From positions 233,105-281,262 of the forward strand of contig NZ_AZDJ01000003.1 of assembly GCF_001434705.1 (NCBI RefSeq): a stretch of DNA of 48,158 nucleotides, read 5' to 3'. Both the position numbers and the translations under genes were made by a program. The DNA comes from Lacticaseibacillus nasuensis JCM 17158 (lineage in GTDB: Bacteria > Bacillota > Bacilli > Lactobacillales > Lactobacillaceae). Each line of letters opens with the position of its first letter. Positions within the stretch are counted from its first letter, which is position 1. This document shows, in pieces, positions 6,729 to 13,794 of the stretch. The notes under the pieces were generated by a model, which was given only the letters and a program-made list of their open reading frames with translations, was not told the origin of the DNA and did no database searches.

Positions 6729-7628
6729 ATGAAACGTTGGCGGTGGTTAATTGGGTTATTGCTTGGGAGTTTGGTCATTGGCTTGGTCGGCGTCACGACG
6801 CCGACGCCGGTGGCTGCCAAGGATTTGCCGCATCACAAGTTGTACAAGGCGATTAACGCGACGGTGGGCCAGCTCGACGACACGCGTTCATCGGTGATGG
6901 TCCAATCTCTGGGTGGCAAGTACTTTGAAGGCCCGGTGAAGCCCGGCGGTGGGGCAGTCGATGCAGGCGGCTTCATTCGGCTGTTCGTGATGGCGGCGGT
7001 CTACCATCAGGTGAAAAAAGGCAAACTCGGCTGGAAGCAGACCTACACCGTCGACGCGGATAACGCCGTGGCTGGCACTGGCGTTTTGCAAAACATGGAT
7101 ACCGGGACCACGGTGACGCTCAAACAATTGGTGAAGTACATGATGGCCAAGGACGACGATTGGGCCACCGATATCTTGATTCAGGCCATGGGCGGCAAGA
7201 AGAAAACGACGAAGATCCTCGATAAGCTGAAATTCGCCAATACCGAGGTCACCACCTACATCGGCGATACGGACGATACCGAGCTCGGAGCCGATAACCA
7301 AACCGATGCCAGCGATGTCGCGGATGCGCTAAGCCGCATGTACCGGCGCAAGCTCGTATCGAAGAAGGCGTCAAAGGCGATGTGGAAATTGCTCGAAAAA
7401 GGCACCGGCCCGAGCGCGTTGGCCGCCAAGTTGCCCACCGGCGCCACCTATGACAACATTGCCCACGTCAACGACGACCTCGGCGCCGTCGAGGAAGCGG
7501 CGATACTGTTCAACAAGCACGGCAAGGGCGTCATCGTCGTGGCCATGAGCGAAGGCGGCGACACGGGCCTTGAACAAGGGGCCTTTCACAGCTTAGGCAA
7601 AAAGGTGTATCACGCGGTGTTGAAGTAG
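6729..7628 (+). CDS. Secreted beta-lactamase-fold protein with degenerate catalytic motifs
   Basis: A 299-residue protein with an N-terminal signal or anchor (residues 4-22, then TPVAA). It has the class A beta-lactamase-like layout common in lactobacillar serine hydrolases (GGFIRLFVMAAVYHQVKKGKL). The catalytic motifs are missing. SxxK reads GFIR (81-84), SDN reads DDD (about 142-144), and KTG reads VND (247-249). I checked each change in the DNA; the frame is intact. It is therefore probably a non-catalytic envelope binding protein, or one with altered chemistry, co-transcribed with the CPBP protease upstream. Fold assignment is by pattern, not search. Confidence 0.7.
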   Translation: MKRWRWLIGLLLGSLVIGLVGVTTPTPVAAKDLPHHKLYKAINATVGQLDDTRSSVMVQSLGGKYFEGPVKPGGGAVDAGGFIRLFVMAAVYHQVKKGKLGWKQTYTVDADNAVAGTGVLQNMDTGTTVTLKQLVKYMMAKDDDWATDILIQAMGGKKKTTKILDKLKFANTEVTTYIGDTDDTELGADNQTDASDVADALSRMYRRKLVSKKASKAMWKLLEKGTGPSALAAKLPTGATYDNIAHVNDDLGAVEEAAILFNKHGKGVIVVAMSEGGDTGLEQGAFHSLGKKVYHAVLK

Positions 7629-7633
7629 CCATT

Positions 7634-7687
7634 AAAATAGCGCCATCGTCAGGCAATCTGAGGAATTGCTGGCGGTGGCGCTATTTT
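7634..7687. terminator. Bidirectional terminator
   Basis: AAAATAGCGCCA / TGGCGCTATTTT arms (12 bp) around a 30-nt loop that holds further pairing; between convergent genes. Confidence 0.85.
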
Positions 7688-7697
7688 GGTTAAGCGA

Positions 7698-8336
7698 TTA
7701 TTCCAGGATTTCGGTTTGGGTCTTGGTGTCGTAGCGGTCGGTCTTGAGAATATCCGCGCCGGCGGCAGGCTTGCCGAGGGCGACGCACATCACGGGCACG
7801 AAGCGCTTCGGGTCGAGGCCGATGGCGGAGATGACGGTCTTGAAGTCGAAGCCGGACCACGGGTTGGCTTCATAGCCATGGGCCCGGGCGGTCAGCAACA
7901 ACTGCATGCCGACCATGGCGCCGTCGATGGTGGCGTCCAGGGTCAGAAACTCCGGGCTGGCCTTTTCATACAACGGCAGGAAGGTGTTGAGAATCTGGTC
8001 GAGCTTCTCTTTAGAAATCTTGCCGGCTTCGTACACCTTGTTCCAGACGTCCCGGTAAACCTCGTGGGAATGGGTGTCCCCGGCGATGAAAATCAAGGCG
8101 GAGCTGGTGTCGATTTGTGGATAGTTGAACTTCATGGCGGCTTGCTTGAGCTTGTCCTTGGCAGCCGGCGTGTCGATGATGACGAAGTGCCACGATTGCA
8201 GGTTGCAGGCCGATGGGGCGGTGGTGGCTTCTTTAATCATTTCTTGTAGCTCGTCGCGGCTGATTTTGACGCTGGGGTCGAACTGGCGAACCGAGTGGCG
8301 ATTCAACATGATATCGCTAAAATCATTGTTTTTCAT
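7698..8336 (-). CDS. Nitroreductase family protein
   Basis: A 212-residue FMN-dependent nitroreductase-fold oxidoreductase. The N-terminus LNRHSVRQFDPSVKISRDEL has the R-x-S-x-R-x-F phosphate-binding signature, followed by APSACNLQSWHFVII, which contacts FMN, and a C-terminal GLDPKRFVPVMCVALGKPA segment. It reduces nitro compounds or quinones with NAD(P)H; the natural substrate is unknown. AAAGGATCT precedes the start. It lies 18 nt after the acetoacetate decarboxylase gene on the same strand, so the two are very likely one transcript. Confidence 0.85.
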   Translation of the reverse strand: MKNNDFSDIMLNRHSVRQFDPSVKISRDELQEMIKEATTAPSACNLQSWHFVIIDTPAAKDKLKQAAMKFNYPQIDTSSALIFIAGDTHSHEVYRDVWNKVYEAGKISKEKLDQILNTFLPLYEKASPEFLTLDATIDGAMVGMQLLLTARAHGYEANPWSGFDFKTVISAIGLDPKRFVPVMCVALGKPAAGADILKTDRYDTKTQTEILE

Positions 8337-8354
8337 AATAGAGATCCTTTCTGA

Positions 8355-9179
8355 TTACTTCGTATAAGCCTCATGATCGAAGCGGCCGGTCAGCAGATAC
8401 GGCGCCGCCTTGGCCGGGTCGAGGTCTTCTAGGTGCAACGTGTTGTGCATGACCGAGGTCTTGAAGTGGTACCAGCCGGCCCCAAGCGGCTTGAGCACAG
8501 GCAACTCGTTCAGCGGGTCATCGATGCTGGAGGCCAGCGTCAAGTCCAGCTTGCCGGGTTCGAGCTGATCGGTGAAGGACGTCATTTGGGTGGTGACCAG
8601 GCTGGTGTTAATGAAGTGGTTGGAGCCATCCTGGGCTTGTTCCAGGTCGTAATTGATGAAGAAACTGTTCATCTCGACGGCTTGGTTCAACGGCATCATC
8701 TGGGCGAACTGAGGCAGGAAGCTTGGCTCGTTGATGTCGCCGGCGGTCCAGTTCAGATCCAACACCTTGGTGCCGTGGCGCGTCACGCTGGCGTGGGCGG
8801 TGTTGCCGTCGCGGGTCAATTGAATGTCATCGGCTAACTTCTTGGGGATGCCGGCGCCTTCGCGACCGGCAACCATCCCGGCTTCGGCGCCGGGGCCAGC
8901 CAACAACAACTCGAATGGGTAGGCGCCCATTAACTTATCCTTGTAGCTAACTAACGCGTACAGGGTTTGCTCAAGATAGGCCGGGCCGAAGTTGGGCTTG
9001 TTCATCTTCACGACGTAGCCGACGACGACCGGCGCCGCGAGCTTCAGTGGAGCCGGGACCAACTTTGCCAAGGCCGCCGGGTCGGTGCCATAAGCAAAGG
9101 CCAACCCGCCTTGATCATTCATACTAGGATTATCCAAAAACTGTTTCACAGCGGAATCAGATGCGTAATAACTGGTCAT
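8355..9179 (-). CDS. Acetoacetate decarboxylase family protein
   Basis: A 274-residue protein of the acetoacetate decarboxylase fold. The Schiff-base lysine pair Lys113-Lys114 is present in EGAGIPKKLAD, matching clostridial Lys115-Lys116. Clostridial Adc converts acetoacetate to acetone and CO2; lactobacillar homologues may act on other 2- or 3-oxo acids. A GGAGG ribosome site (9189-9193 on the minus strand) directly touches the end of structured repeat copy D. Upstream on the same strand is an SDR gene, downstream a nitroreductase. The three may form a carbonyl-metabolising unit. Substrate uncertain. Confidence 0.8.
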   Translation of the reverse strand: MTSYYASDSAVKQFLDNPSMNDQGGLAFAYGTDPAALAKLVPAPLKLAAPVVVGYVVKMNKPNFGPAYLEQTLYALVSYKDKLMGAYPFELLLAGPGAEAGMVAGREGAGIPKKLADDIQLTRDGNTAHASVTRHGTKVLDLNWTAGDINEPSFLPQFAQMMPLNQAVEMNSFFINYDLEQAQDGSNHFINTSLVTTQMTSFTDQLEPGKLDLTLASSIDDPLNELPVLKPLGAGWYHFKTSVMHNTLHLEDLDPAKAAPYLLTGRFDHEAYTK

Positions 9180-9193
9180 AAGATTTTACCTCC

Positions 9194-9316
9194 AAGTTGT
9201 GAGCCGAGGCGGTAAAGGGGCGGAGCACAAGCGCCGCCTGGTGCTTGAAGCGCGGGTTTGGCGCTTCGAGTGCCGGGTGGACTTGTGTGTAGCCCCTTGC
9301 CTCGGCGAACACGATT
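9194..9316 (-). repeat. Structured repeat element, copy D (minus strand)
   Basis: A 123-nt copy read on the minus strand from AATCGTGTTC to CTCACAACTT. Helices: P1 GCCGAGGC/GCCTCGGC, P2 AAGGGGC/GCCCCTT, P3 CACAAG/CTTGTG, and P4 CCCGGCACTCGAAGCGC paired with GCGCTTCAAGCACCAGG. Internal loops TACA//CTCC, TCCA//CGGCG and the bulge TACC are as in other copies. The right end abuts the GGAGG of the acetoacetate decarboxylase gene without a gap. A further partial end (CTCGCAACTT) lies just upstream of its left end at about 9319-9332. Confidence 0.9.
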
Positions 9317-9348
9317 AAGCAAGTTGCGAGCACGTTTAAACCGAAACC

Positions 9349-10209
9349 CTACATCAACCCATCCATCACATGGACATCCGGTGCCTTGTGGTTAACGATG
9401 CGGTTGACCCGATCGAGAATCAGCGGGTTGAATTGCGGATGCGTCAGGATGTAGAACTCGTTGTCTTCCAGCGCCTTGAAGACAGTGGCGGCAATGGTGT
9501 CGATTGGCATGCCGGTGGTGATGACGTATTTCGCGACTTGCTGGCCCTTCTTGAAGGCTTCGCTTTGGTAGTACGGGTCACTCGGGTCACTGTATTGCGC
9601 CGGCCGGTGTTGCTCGGTGTGGTACAAGTCGGTTTGCACGAAGCCTGGGCACATCACGTGCATTTCGATGCCGCTGTTGGCTCGCTGCAGGTCGTAGGCG
9701 GTGGCTTCAGTCATGCCCACCGAGGCGAACTTGCTGGCGTGGTATGCTGGCATCCCCGGGGTGTCGACTAGGCCGGCAATGGACGACACGTTCAAAATGG
9801 TGCCGCGCGTTTCTTGTTTCAACATAATTGGAATGACTTTGCGCATGGAATAAACCTGGCTCAAGACGTTGGCGTGGAGAATCCATTCCCAATCGCGCGT
9901 CGGCAGCTCCCACATGCGACCGGCCAAGGCGATGCCGGCGTCGTTGACCAGTAAGTCGATGGCGCCATACTTGGCCATGGCTTGGTCGATGGCCTTGGTG
10001 ACCAACTCTTCTTTGGTCACGTCAGCGGGGATGGCGAGCACTTGCGCGCCGGTGGCTTCGATGGCCTTGGCGGTGGCCGTCAAGGCGGGTTCATCGATGT
10101 CGACCAGCGCCAGCTTCATGCCGCGCCGCGCGCCTTCTTCGGCAATCACTTTGCCAAAGCCATGACCCGCGCCTGTAATGAACATCACTTTATTCTTGAA
10201 TTCTTTCAT
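9349..10209 (-). CDS. SDR family NAD(P)-dependent oxidoreductase
   Basis: A 286-residue classical short-chain dehydrogenase. The cofactor motif TGAGHGFG lies at 12-19, NDAG (usually NNAG) at 89-92, and the catalytic set at Ser143, Tyr156 and Lys160 (YHASK). Asp37/Asp39 at the end of strand 2 (LVDID) suggest a preference for NAD. ATG 10209 is chosen because GGGAG lies 8 nt upstream; an upstream extension has no ribosome site. It is the first gene of the SDR / decarboxylase / nitroreductase group and is divergent from a PucR-type regulator that may control it. Substrate unknown. Confidence 0.85.
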   Translation of the reverse strand: MKEFKNKVMFITGAGHGFGKVIAEEGARRGMKLALVDIDEPALTATAKAIEATGAQVLAIPADVTKEELVTKAIDQAMAKYGAIDLLVNDAGIALAGRMWELPTRDWEWILHANVLSQVYSMRKVIPIMLKQETRGTILNVSSIAGLVDTPGMPAYHASKFASVGMTEATAYDLQRANSGIEMHVMCPGFVQTDLYHTEQHRPAQYSDPSDPYYQSEAFKKGQQVAKYVITTGMPIDTIAATVFKALEDNEFYILTHPQFNPLILDRVNRIVNHKAPDVHVMDGLM

Positions 10210-10267
10210 GAGAAAAACTCCCTTCGCGTTGTCACCGTCGTCACGGTGCAATATCATTCGCGATCCC

Positions 10268-10283
10268 GAATACAACTGTATCG
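10268..10283. promoter_or_regulatory. Operator-like dyad between SDR and PucR genes
   Basis: ATACA-AC-TGTAT (70-74/77-81 of the 10200s) with partly matching CG flanks, in the divergent intergenic region 10210-10378. On the minus strand it overlaps a plausible TTGTAT -35 with TATTGC 16 nt downstream. Such dyads often bind regulators, but which one is not shown. Confidence 0.4.
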
Positions 10284-10378
10284 TAACGTGAAAAAGCGCT
10301 ACCATAAAGGTGTGAAGTCTCCATTGTAGTCGGCGATTCAGTGTGACATGCCCACACAGGGCACGGGGGGATAGGGTT

Positions 10379-11788
10379 ATGGAGTTAGCCAAGCTGTTAA
10401 ACCAATTAAATCAGACGCTCGACGTGCCGGTGACCACCGCCACCGGTGAGGTCACGGCCGCGGTGTTTGGGCAAAATCACCCGGTGGCGGGCACACTGAG
10501 TGTTTCGGCGACGCAACTGGTCGATGCCCAAGGCCGGCGGGTGGCGACATTGTCGTCGACGACCCCGATTGCCGCCTTAGAAACAATTGGTGAGGCGCTT
10601 TACCCAGTCGATGCGGTGAATGCGGCAGTGATGCCGGTGGCCGTTTCGGCAATCACGGCGAGTTTTGCCACCACGTTGGCCGCGGCGGCCAAGCTGCTGG
10701 CGGCGCCGTTGATGGTGCTGGACCTCACCGGCCAGCGCGTGCTGCAGGCCAGCAGCGCCGAGCTCGACGCGGGCACGGCCACGGGGCGCTTCTTGTCGAC
10801 GCACCGGCCGGCGCTAGATCCGCACCGCTTCTGGCATCATCTGTACATTACGCAGCCGAGCCAGTCGCCTGTCCCCCTATTACTAACCCCGTTGACAGTC
10901 CAGCAAGCCCCGCTGGCGTACTTGGCGGTGGGGGCGACGAGTGGACCGATCACGGCCAAGCAGACGCAGCTGTTGCAGGCGCTGGCGCCGATCATTGCCA
11001 ATGCCGCCGTGAAGGACCAAATCGTGACCGCCCCGGCGAGTGGCTGGGACCGGTTGTTGAACCTCTTGTTGATGGAGCAGTATGACCAGACCTTCGCCGC
11101 GCAATTTGCCCGGGCGGGGGCGGTGCTGCCAAAGCAAATGGTGTTGCTGCGCGCCCAACCCACTGCGGGACAAAGCGATACGGTGCTGCGCACGCGGCTG
11201 CAACAACTGTTGGCGCCGATGGTGACGCAGGTCATCGTGACGAATTATCGCCACTTGTGCTTGGCGCTGGTGACGGTGAGCCTGCCGGAATATAACAGCG
11301 CCGAGTTTCGGCAGCAGTTGGCCACCGTGGCCACGCGCGCCAATTGTCAGCTCATCGTGTCGACGTTTTACATGCGGCCCGGAGAAACCGTGGCGGCGTA
11401 CCAGGTGCTGACGCGAACCGCGCGGCTGGCCGGCAACCCCTCGCCGGTAACCTTTTGCGAGGACCGATACTTTGCCTTGATGTTGGCGGAGGTCAACGAC
11501 CGCGACAACATTCTGCCGTATTTTCTCAACCCGGCCATCAAGGCTTTGCAGGCATACGACACCAGTCATCATGCGGCGCTTGTGCCAACCTTGCGCGCTT
11601 ACCTGGCCGCCGGCGGTAAACAAAGCGTCACCGCCGCCAGTCTGTACATTCACCCGAACACCTTGCGCGAGCGCCTCGAGCGCATCACGACATTGACCGG
11701 GTTGAATCTGAAGGCCGCGGCCACACAGACGAAGCTGACGGAAAGCTTTGCGGTGCTGGATTATTTGAAGGCGCGGCGGTTGGAGTGA
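10379..11788 (+). CDS. PucR-type helix-turn-helix transcriptional regulator
   Basis: A 469-residue protein whose C-terminus carries the PucR HTH_30 pattern: LRAYLAAGGKQSVTAASLYIHPNTLRERLERITTLTGLNL (about residues 405-445), with the typical HPNTLRxRLxRI. The N-terminal and middle parts are Ala-rich and probably hold a GAF-like sensor (about 80-215) and a GGDEF-like CdaR domain (about 235-360), by analogy with the CdaR/PucR family. ATG 10379 follows a G-rich GGGGGGATAGGG region; translation may be modest. It faces the SDR group divergently and is a good candidate for its regulator. Ligand unknown. Confidence 0.8.
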   Translation: MELAKLLNQLNQTLDVPVTTATGEVTAAVFGQNHPVAGTLSVSATQLVDAQGRRVATLSSTTPIAALETIGEALYPVDAVNAAVMPVAVSAITASFATTLAAAAKLLAAPLMVLDLTGQRVLQASSAELDAGTATGRFLSTHRPALDPHRFWHHLYITQPSQSPVPLLLTPLTVQQAPLAYLAVGATSGPITAKQTQLLQALAPIIANAAVKDQIVTAPASGWDRLLNLLLMEQYDQTFAAQFARAGAVLPKQMVLLRAQPTAGQSDTVLRTRLQQLLAPMVTQVIVTNYRHLCLALVTVSLPEYNSAEFRQQLATVATRANCQLIVSTFYMRPGETVAAYQVLTRTARLAGNPSPVTFCEDRYFALMLAEVNDRDNILPYFLNPAIKALQAYDTSHHAALVPTLRAYLAAGGKQSVTAASLYIHPNTLRERLERITTLTGLNLKAAATQTKLTESFAVLDYLKARRLE

Positions 11789-11829
11789 CGTGATTTAAGG
11801 GCATAGTCACTGTCTGGTGACACTTTGGC

Positions 11830-11890
11830 ATCCCATTAGACACAACAAAGCGCTAGCTGATAGCTAGCGCTTTGTTGTGTCTAATGGGAT
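11830..11890. terminator. 29-bp perfect palindrome, bidirectional terminator
   Basis: Arms 11830-11858 and 11862-11890 are perfectly complementary with a 3-nt loop. The GC-rich core AGCGCTAGCT is followed on either strand by a TTTGTTGTGT tract, as in terminators between convergent genes. The perfect pairing over 29 bp is longer than usual. Confidence 0.7.
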
Positions 11891-11895
11891 TCAAT

Positions 11896-12234
11896 TCATT
11901 TCGGTTGTGTCTTTAAGATGAGGAGCAAACCGGCGCTGATTTGATCAGCGACCTCAATCGGCAAGCTATCTAAGTATGATTCGAGCCGTTTATAGCTACC
12001 GCTCAGGCAGGCATCCTTGCCATTAGCGGATTCATCCGTGACCAGGTCTTCCAAACTGACCCCGAGAGCAGTCGCGATTTCCGCAAGGCGCTTGAGGCTA
12101 ATGTTTTGTTGACTATCTCGTTCAATTTTGGAGATGAAATTAACTGATAACCCACTTTTCTCTGCGAGTTGTTCTTGTGTTAATTGTGCCTGCAGTCGAT
12201 AGCGTCTAATTTTATCGCCTAAATTGCTACTCAC
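11896..12234 (-). CDS. XRE family transcriptional regulator, 112 aa
   Basis: Residues about 8-65 form a classical Cro/CI HTH (LGDKIRRYRLQAQLTQEQLAEKSGLS..., ending in ALGVSLEDLV). A short C-terminal part of about 45 residues may mediate oligomerisation. The start is the GTG at 12234, because AGGAGGTG lies 5 nt upstream; the longer in-frame version has no ribosome site. It is divergent from the two membrane-protein genes at 12361 and 13125, and is probably the local repressor of that cassette. Regulation of the cassette is inferred from position. Confidence 0.85.
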   Translation of the reverse strand: MSSNLGDKIRRYRLQAQLTQEQLAEKSGLSVNFISKIERDSQQNISLKRLAEIATALGVSLEDLVTDESANGKDACLSGSYKRLESYLDSLPIEVADQISAGLLLILKTQPK

Positions 12235-12360
12235 CTCGGCACCTCCTAAGTGTAAAAGCAACTCAACTAAGCTTAGGCGAGCAAAATTGCGTTTATAAGG
12301 CAATATAATAATAGTCGTGTGTTACTATATGAACAGTTAGGGAAATGGAGGATGTCAGAC

Positions 12361-13110
12361 ATGACAGAGAATAACGAAATGGGTAATACAAGCGCTTCAG
12401 CGCCACAATATTCGGATTCACAAATTTTACTTGGCCATTATTTGGCGGATGCGAGTCATAATGACTACAATGTCGCCTCCCGGCACTTAGAGGTTGCAAA
12501 GCGAAAACATGCGGCGGCAATTATCTTGACCGTAACAATCCTGGCTACCGTTATCTTCTGGGGAATTGGGGTCCCAATGAGTTCGTCATCTATCGGGTTC
12601 ATTTCGGGTTTGGGGACGCTTCTCTTCGCCATTGGTGCAGTCCCCTTCTTCGCGGCTCTGCTAGGGGTTGGAGTACCGTATTTCTTCTACTATCTTGACG
12701 TTCACGCCGGTAAGCGTAATAAAGCCGACAAGCCGGACATAAGTAATACGTTTGTTGCGCGGTTACTGGGATATGACCGTTTGTGGTTCAAATATAGAGC
12801 GCCTCATGTCGACCCCGCAGACTATGAAATCTTTTTCGGTGAAAACTACAAGGAGTGGATGCAGAAGTTTGACGACTTGAAAAAGACGTTGCCAGCCATC
12901 CCGGAGCACTATGACAACATCTACGCTATCACGTGGCTTCTGACGTATTTTGATGAAGGGCGAGCTGACAGCATGAAAGAAGCGATGAATTTGTTCGAAC
13001 AAGAAGAAATTCAAGCGCCGATGCAGCGACAGCGGGATAACGTGGGGGAAATTCGCGATCGTATCTTCAAGCGTGGGTTACGCCTGTTCTTCCCGAACCA
13101 GGCCAATTAA
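12361..13110 (+). CDS. Unknown membrane protein, 249 aa
   Basis: I do not recognise this protein. It has a hydrophilic N-terminus (1-50), two to three hydrophobic segments between residues 51 and 112, then a charged cytoplasmic-type domain of about 135 residues rich in aromatic and acidic positions (LGYDRLWFKYRAPHVD, FGENYKEWMQKFDDL). The ATG at 12361 is used because GGAGG lies 9 nt before it; the ATG at 12352 touches the ribosome site. It is followed 14 nt later by another membrane protein and then the large LysM protein; all three are AT-richer than their neighbours. Confidence 0.75.
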   Translation: MTENNEMGNTSASAPQYSDSQILLGHYLADASHNDYNVASRHLEVAKRKHAAAIILTVTILATVIFWGIGVPMSSSSIGFISGLGTLLFAIGAVPFFAALLGVGVPYFFYYLDVHAGKRNKADKPDISNTFVARLLGYDRLWFKYRAPHVDPADYEIFFGENYKEWMQKFDDLKKTLPAIPEHYDNIYAITWLLTYFDEGRADSMKEAMNLFEQEEIQAPMQRQRDNVGEIRDRIFKRGLRLFFPNQAN

Positions 13111-13124
13111 GGATAGGTAATTCA

Positions 13125-13775
13125 ATGGCGCATTTAAAAAGTCTGTGGGTCTTCTCAGGTAAACTACCAAAGCGGGAGTATGTCAAGATACTCACCGTGA
13201 TTCATGGTGCCTTCTTAATATTCTATGCGGGTTGGCTCCTGTTAGATTCTGTTGCCCGTGACTTCATTCTGTTGACTCACCTCAATGTGGCGCGATTTCG
13301 GGAATATTTGCCTCATTACCTTTGGTTGACCGTTTTTGCGTTGATTCTGTTGTTGGTGATTCTACCGGTGAATATTCGATTCTTCCCATTTGTACAAGCC
13401 TGGATAGCGAAGGGCACATTTCGTAAGCCCAACACGTTGGCGGCAATCCAAGAAATTAAGGACGCCTACCACGAGGGTTATCAGCGAGCGCCAGTGCGCA
13501 CTGAGTATAAGGTGAACGGTAAGTTTACTTATGGGGTATTTGATCGCACACCGAATGGCATCAACGGAACTGTTGAGCAGTATACAACACAAGATTCGCG
13601 CGTAGCCAGTGGGTTAGACCGGGCAACAACGGATGCACTTGGTCGCGGTGGACAGTATATGTTCCAATTGATTCTTGGAACGGTTTTTCTATTGATGTTT
13701 AGTTGGTATTTGAGCTTCATTCTTGGGTGGTTTGCGATAGATAGCTTGGAACACACAATTGATCAACAGGGTTAA
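13125..13775 (+). CDS. Unknown membrane protein, 216 aa
   Basis: Not recognised. Three hydrophobic segments lie at about 21-41, 64-84 and 178-204. Between the second and third is a hydrophilic domain of about 90 residues (AIQEIKDAYHEGYQRAPVRTE...). The AAGGATAGGT ribosome site precedes the ATG. The stop lies 19 nt before the start of the LysM surface protein, so the three genes are probably one operon. Its place between another membrane protein and a secreted wall protein suggests an envelope role, for example helping export or display. This is inference only. Confidence 0.75.
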   Translation: MAHLKSLWVFSGKLPKREYVKILTVIHGAFLIFYAGWLLLDSVARDFILLTHLNVARFREYLPHYLWLTVFALILLLVILPVNIRFFPFVQAWIAKGTFRKPNTLAAIQEIKDAYHEGYQRAPVRTEYKVNGKFTYGVFDRTPNGINGTVEQYTTQDSRVASGLDRATTDALGRGGQYMFQLILGTVFLLMFSWYLSFILGWFAIDSLEHTIDQQG

Positions 13776-13794
13776 TTGCTTAGGAGGAAGAATA

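Noticed and set aside
10285-10305. Catabolite-responsive (cre) element before the PucR-type gene
   Set aside because: GTGAAAAAGCGCTACC has a cre-like centre, but the spacing is two bases too long for the consensus.
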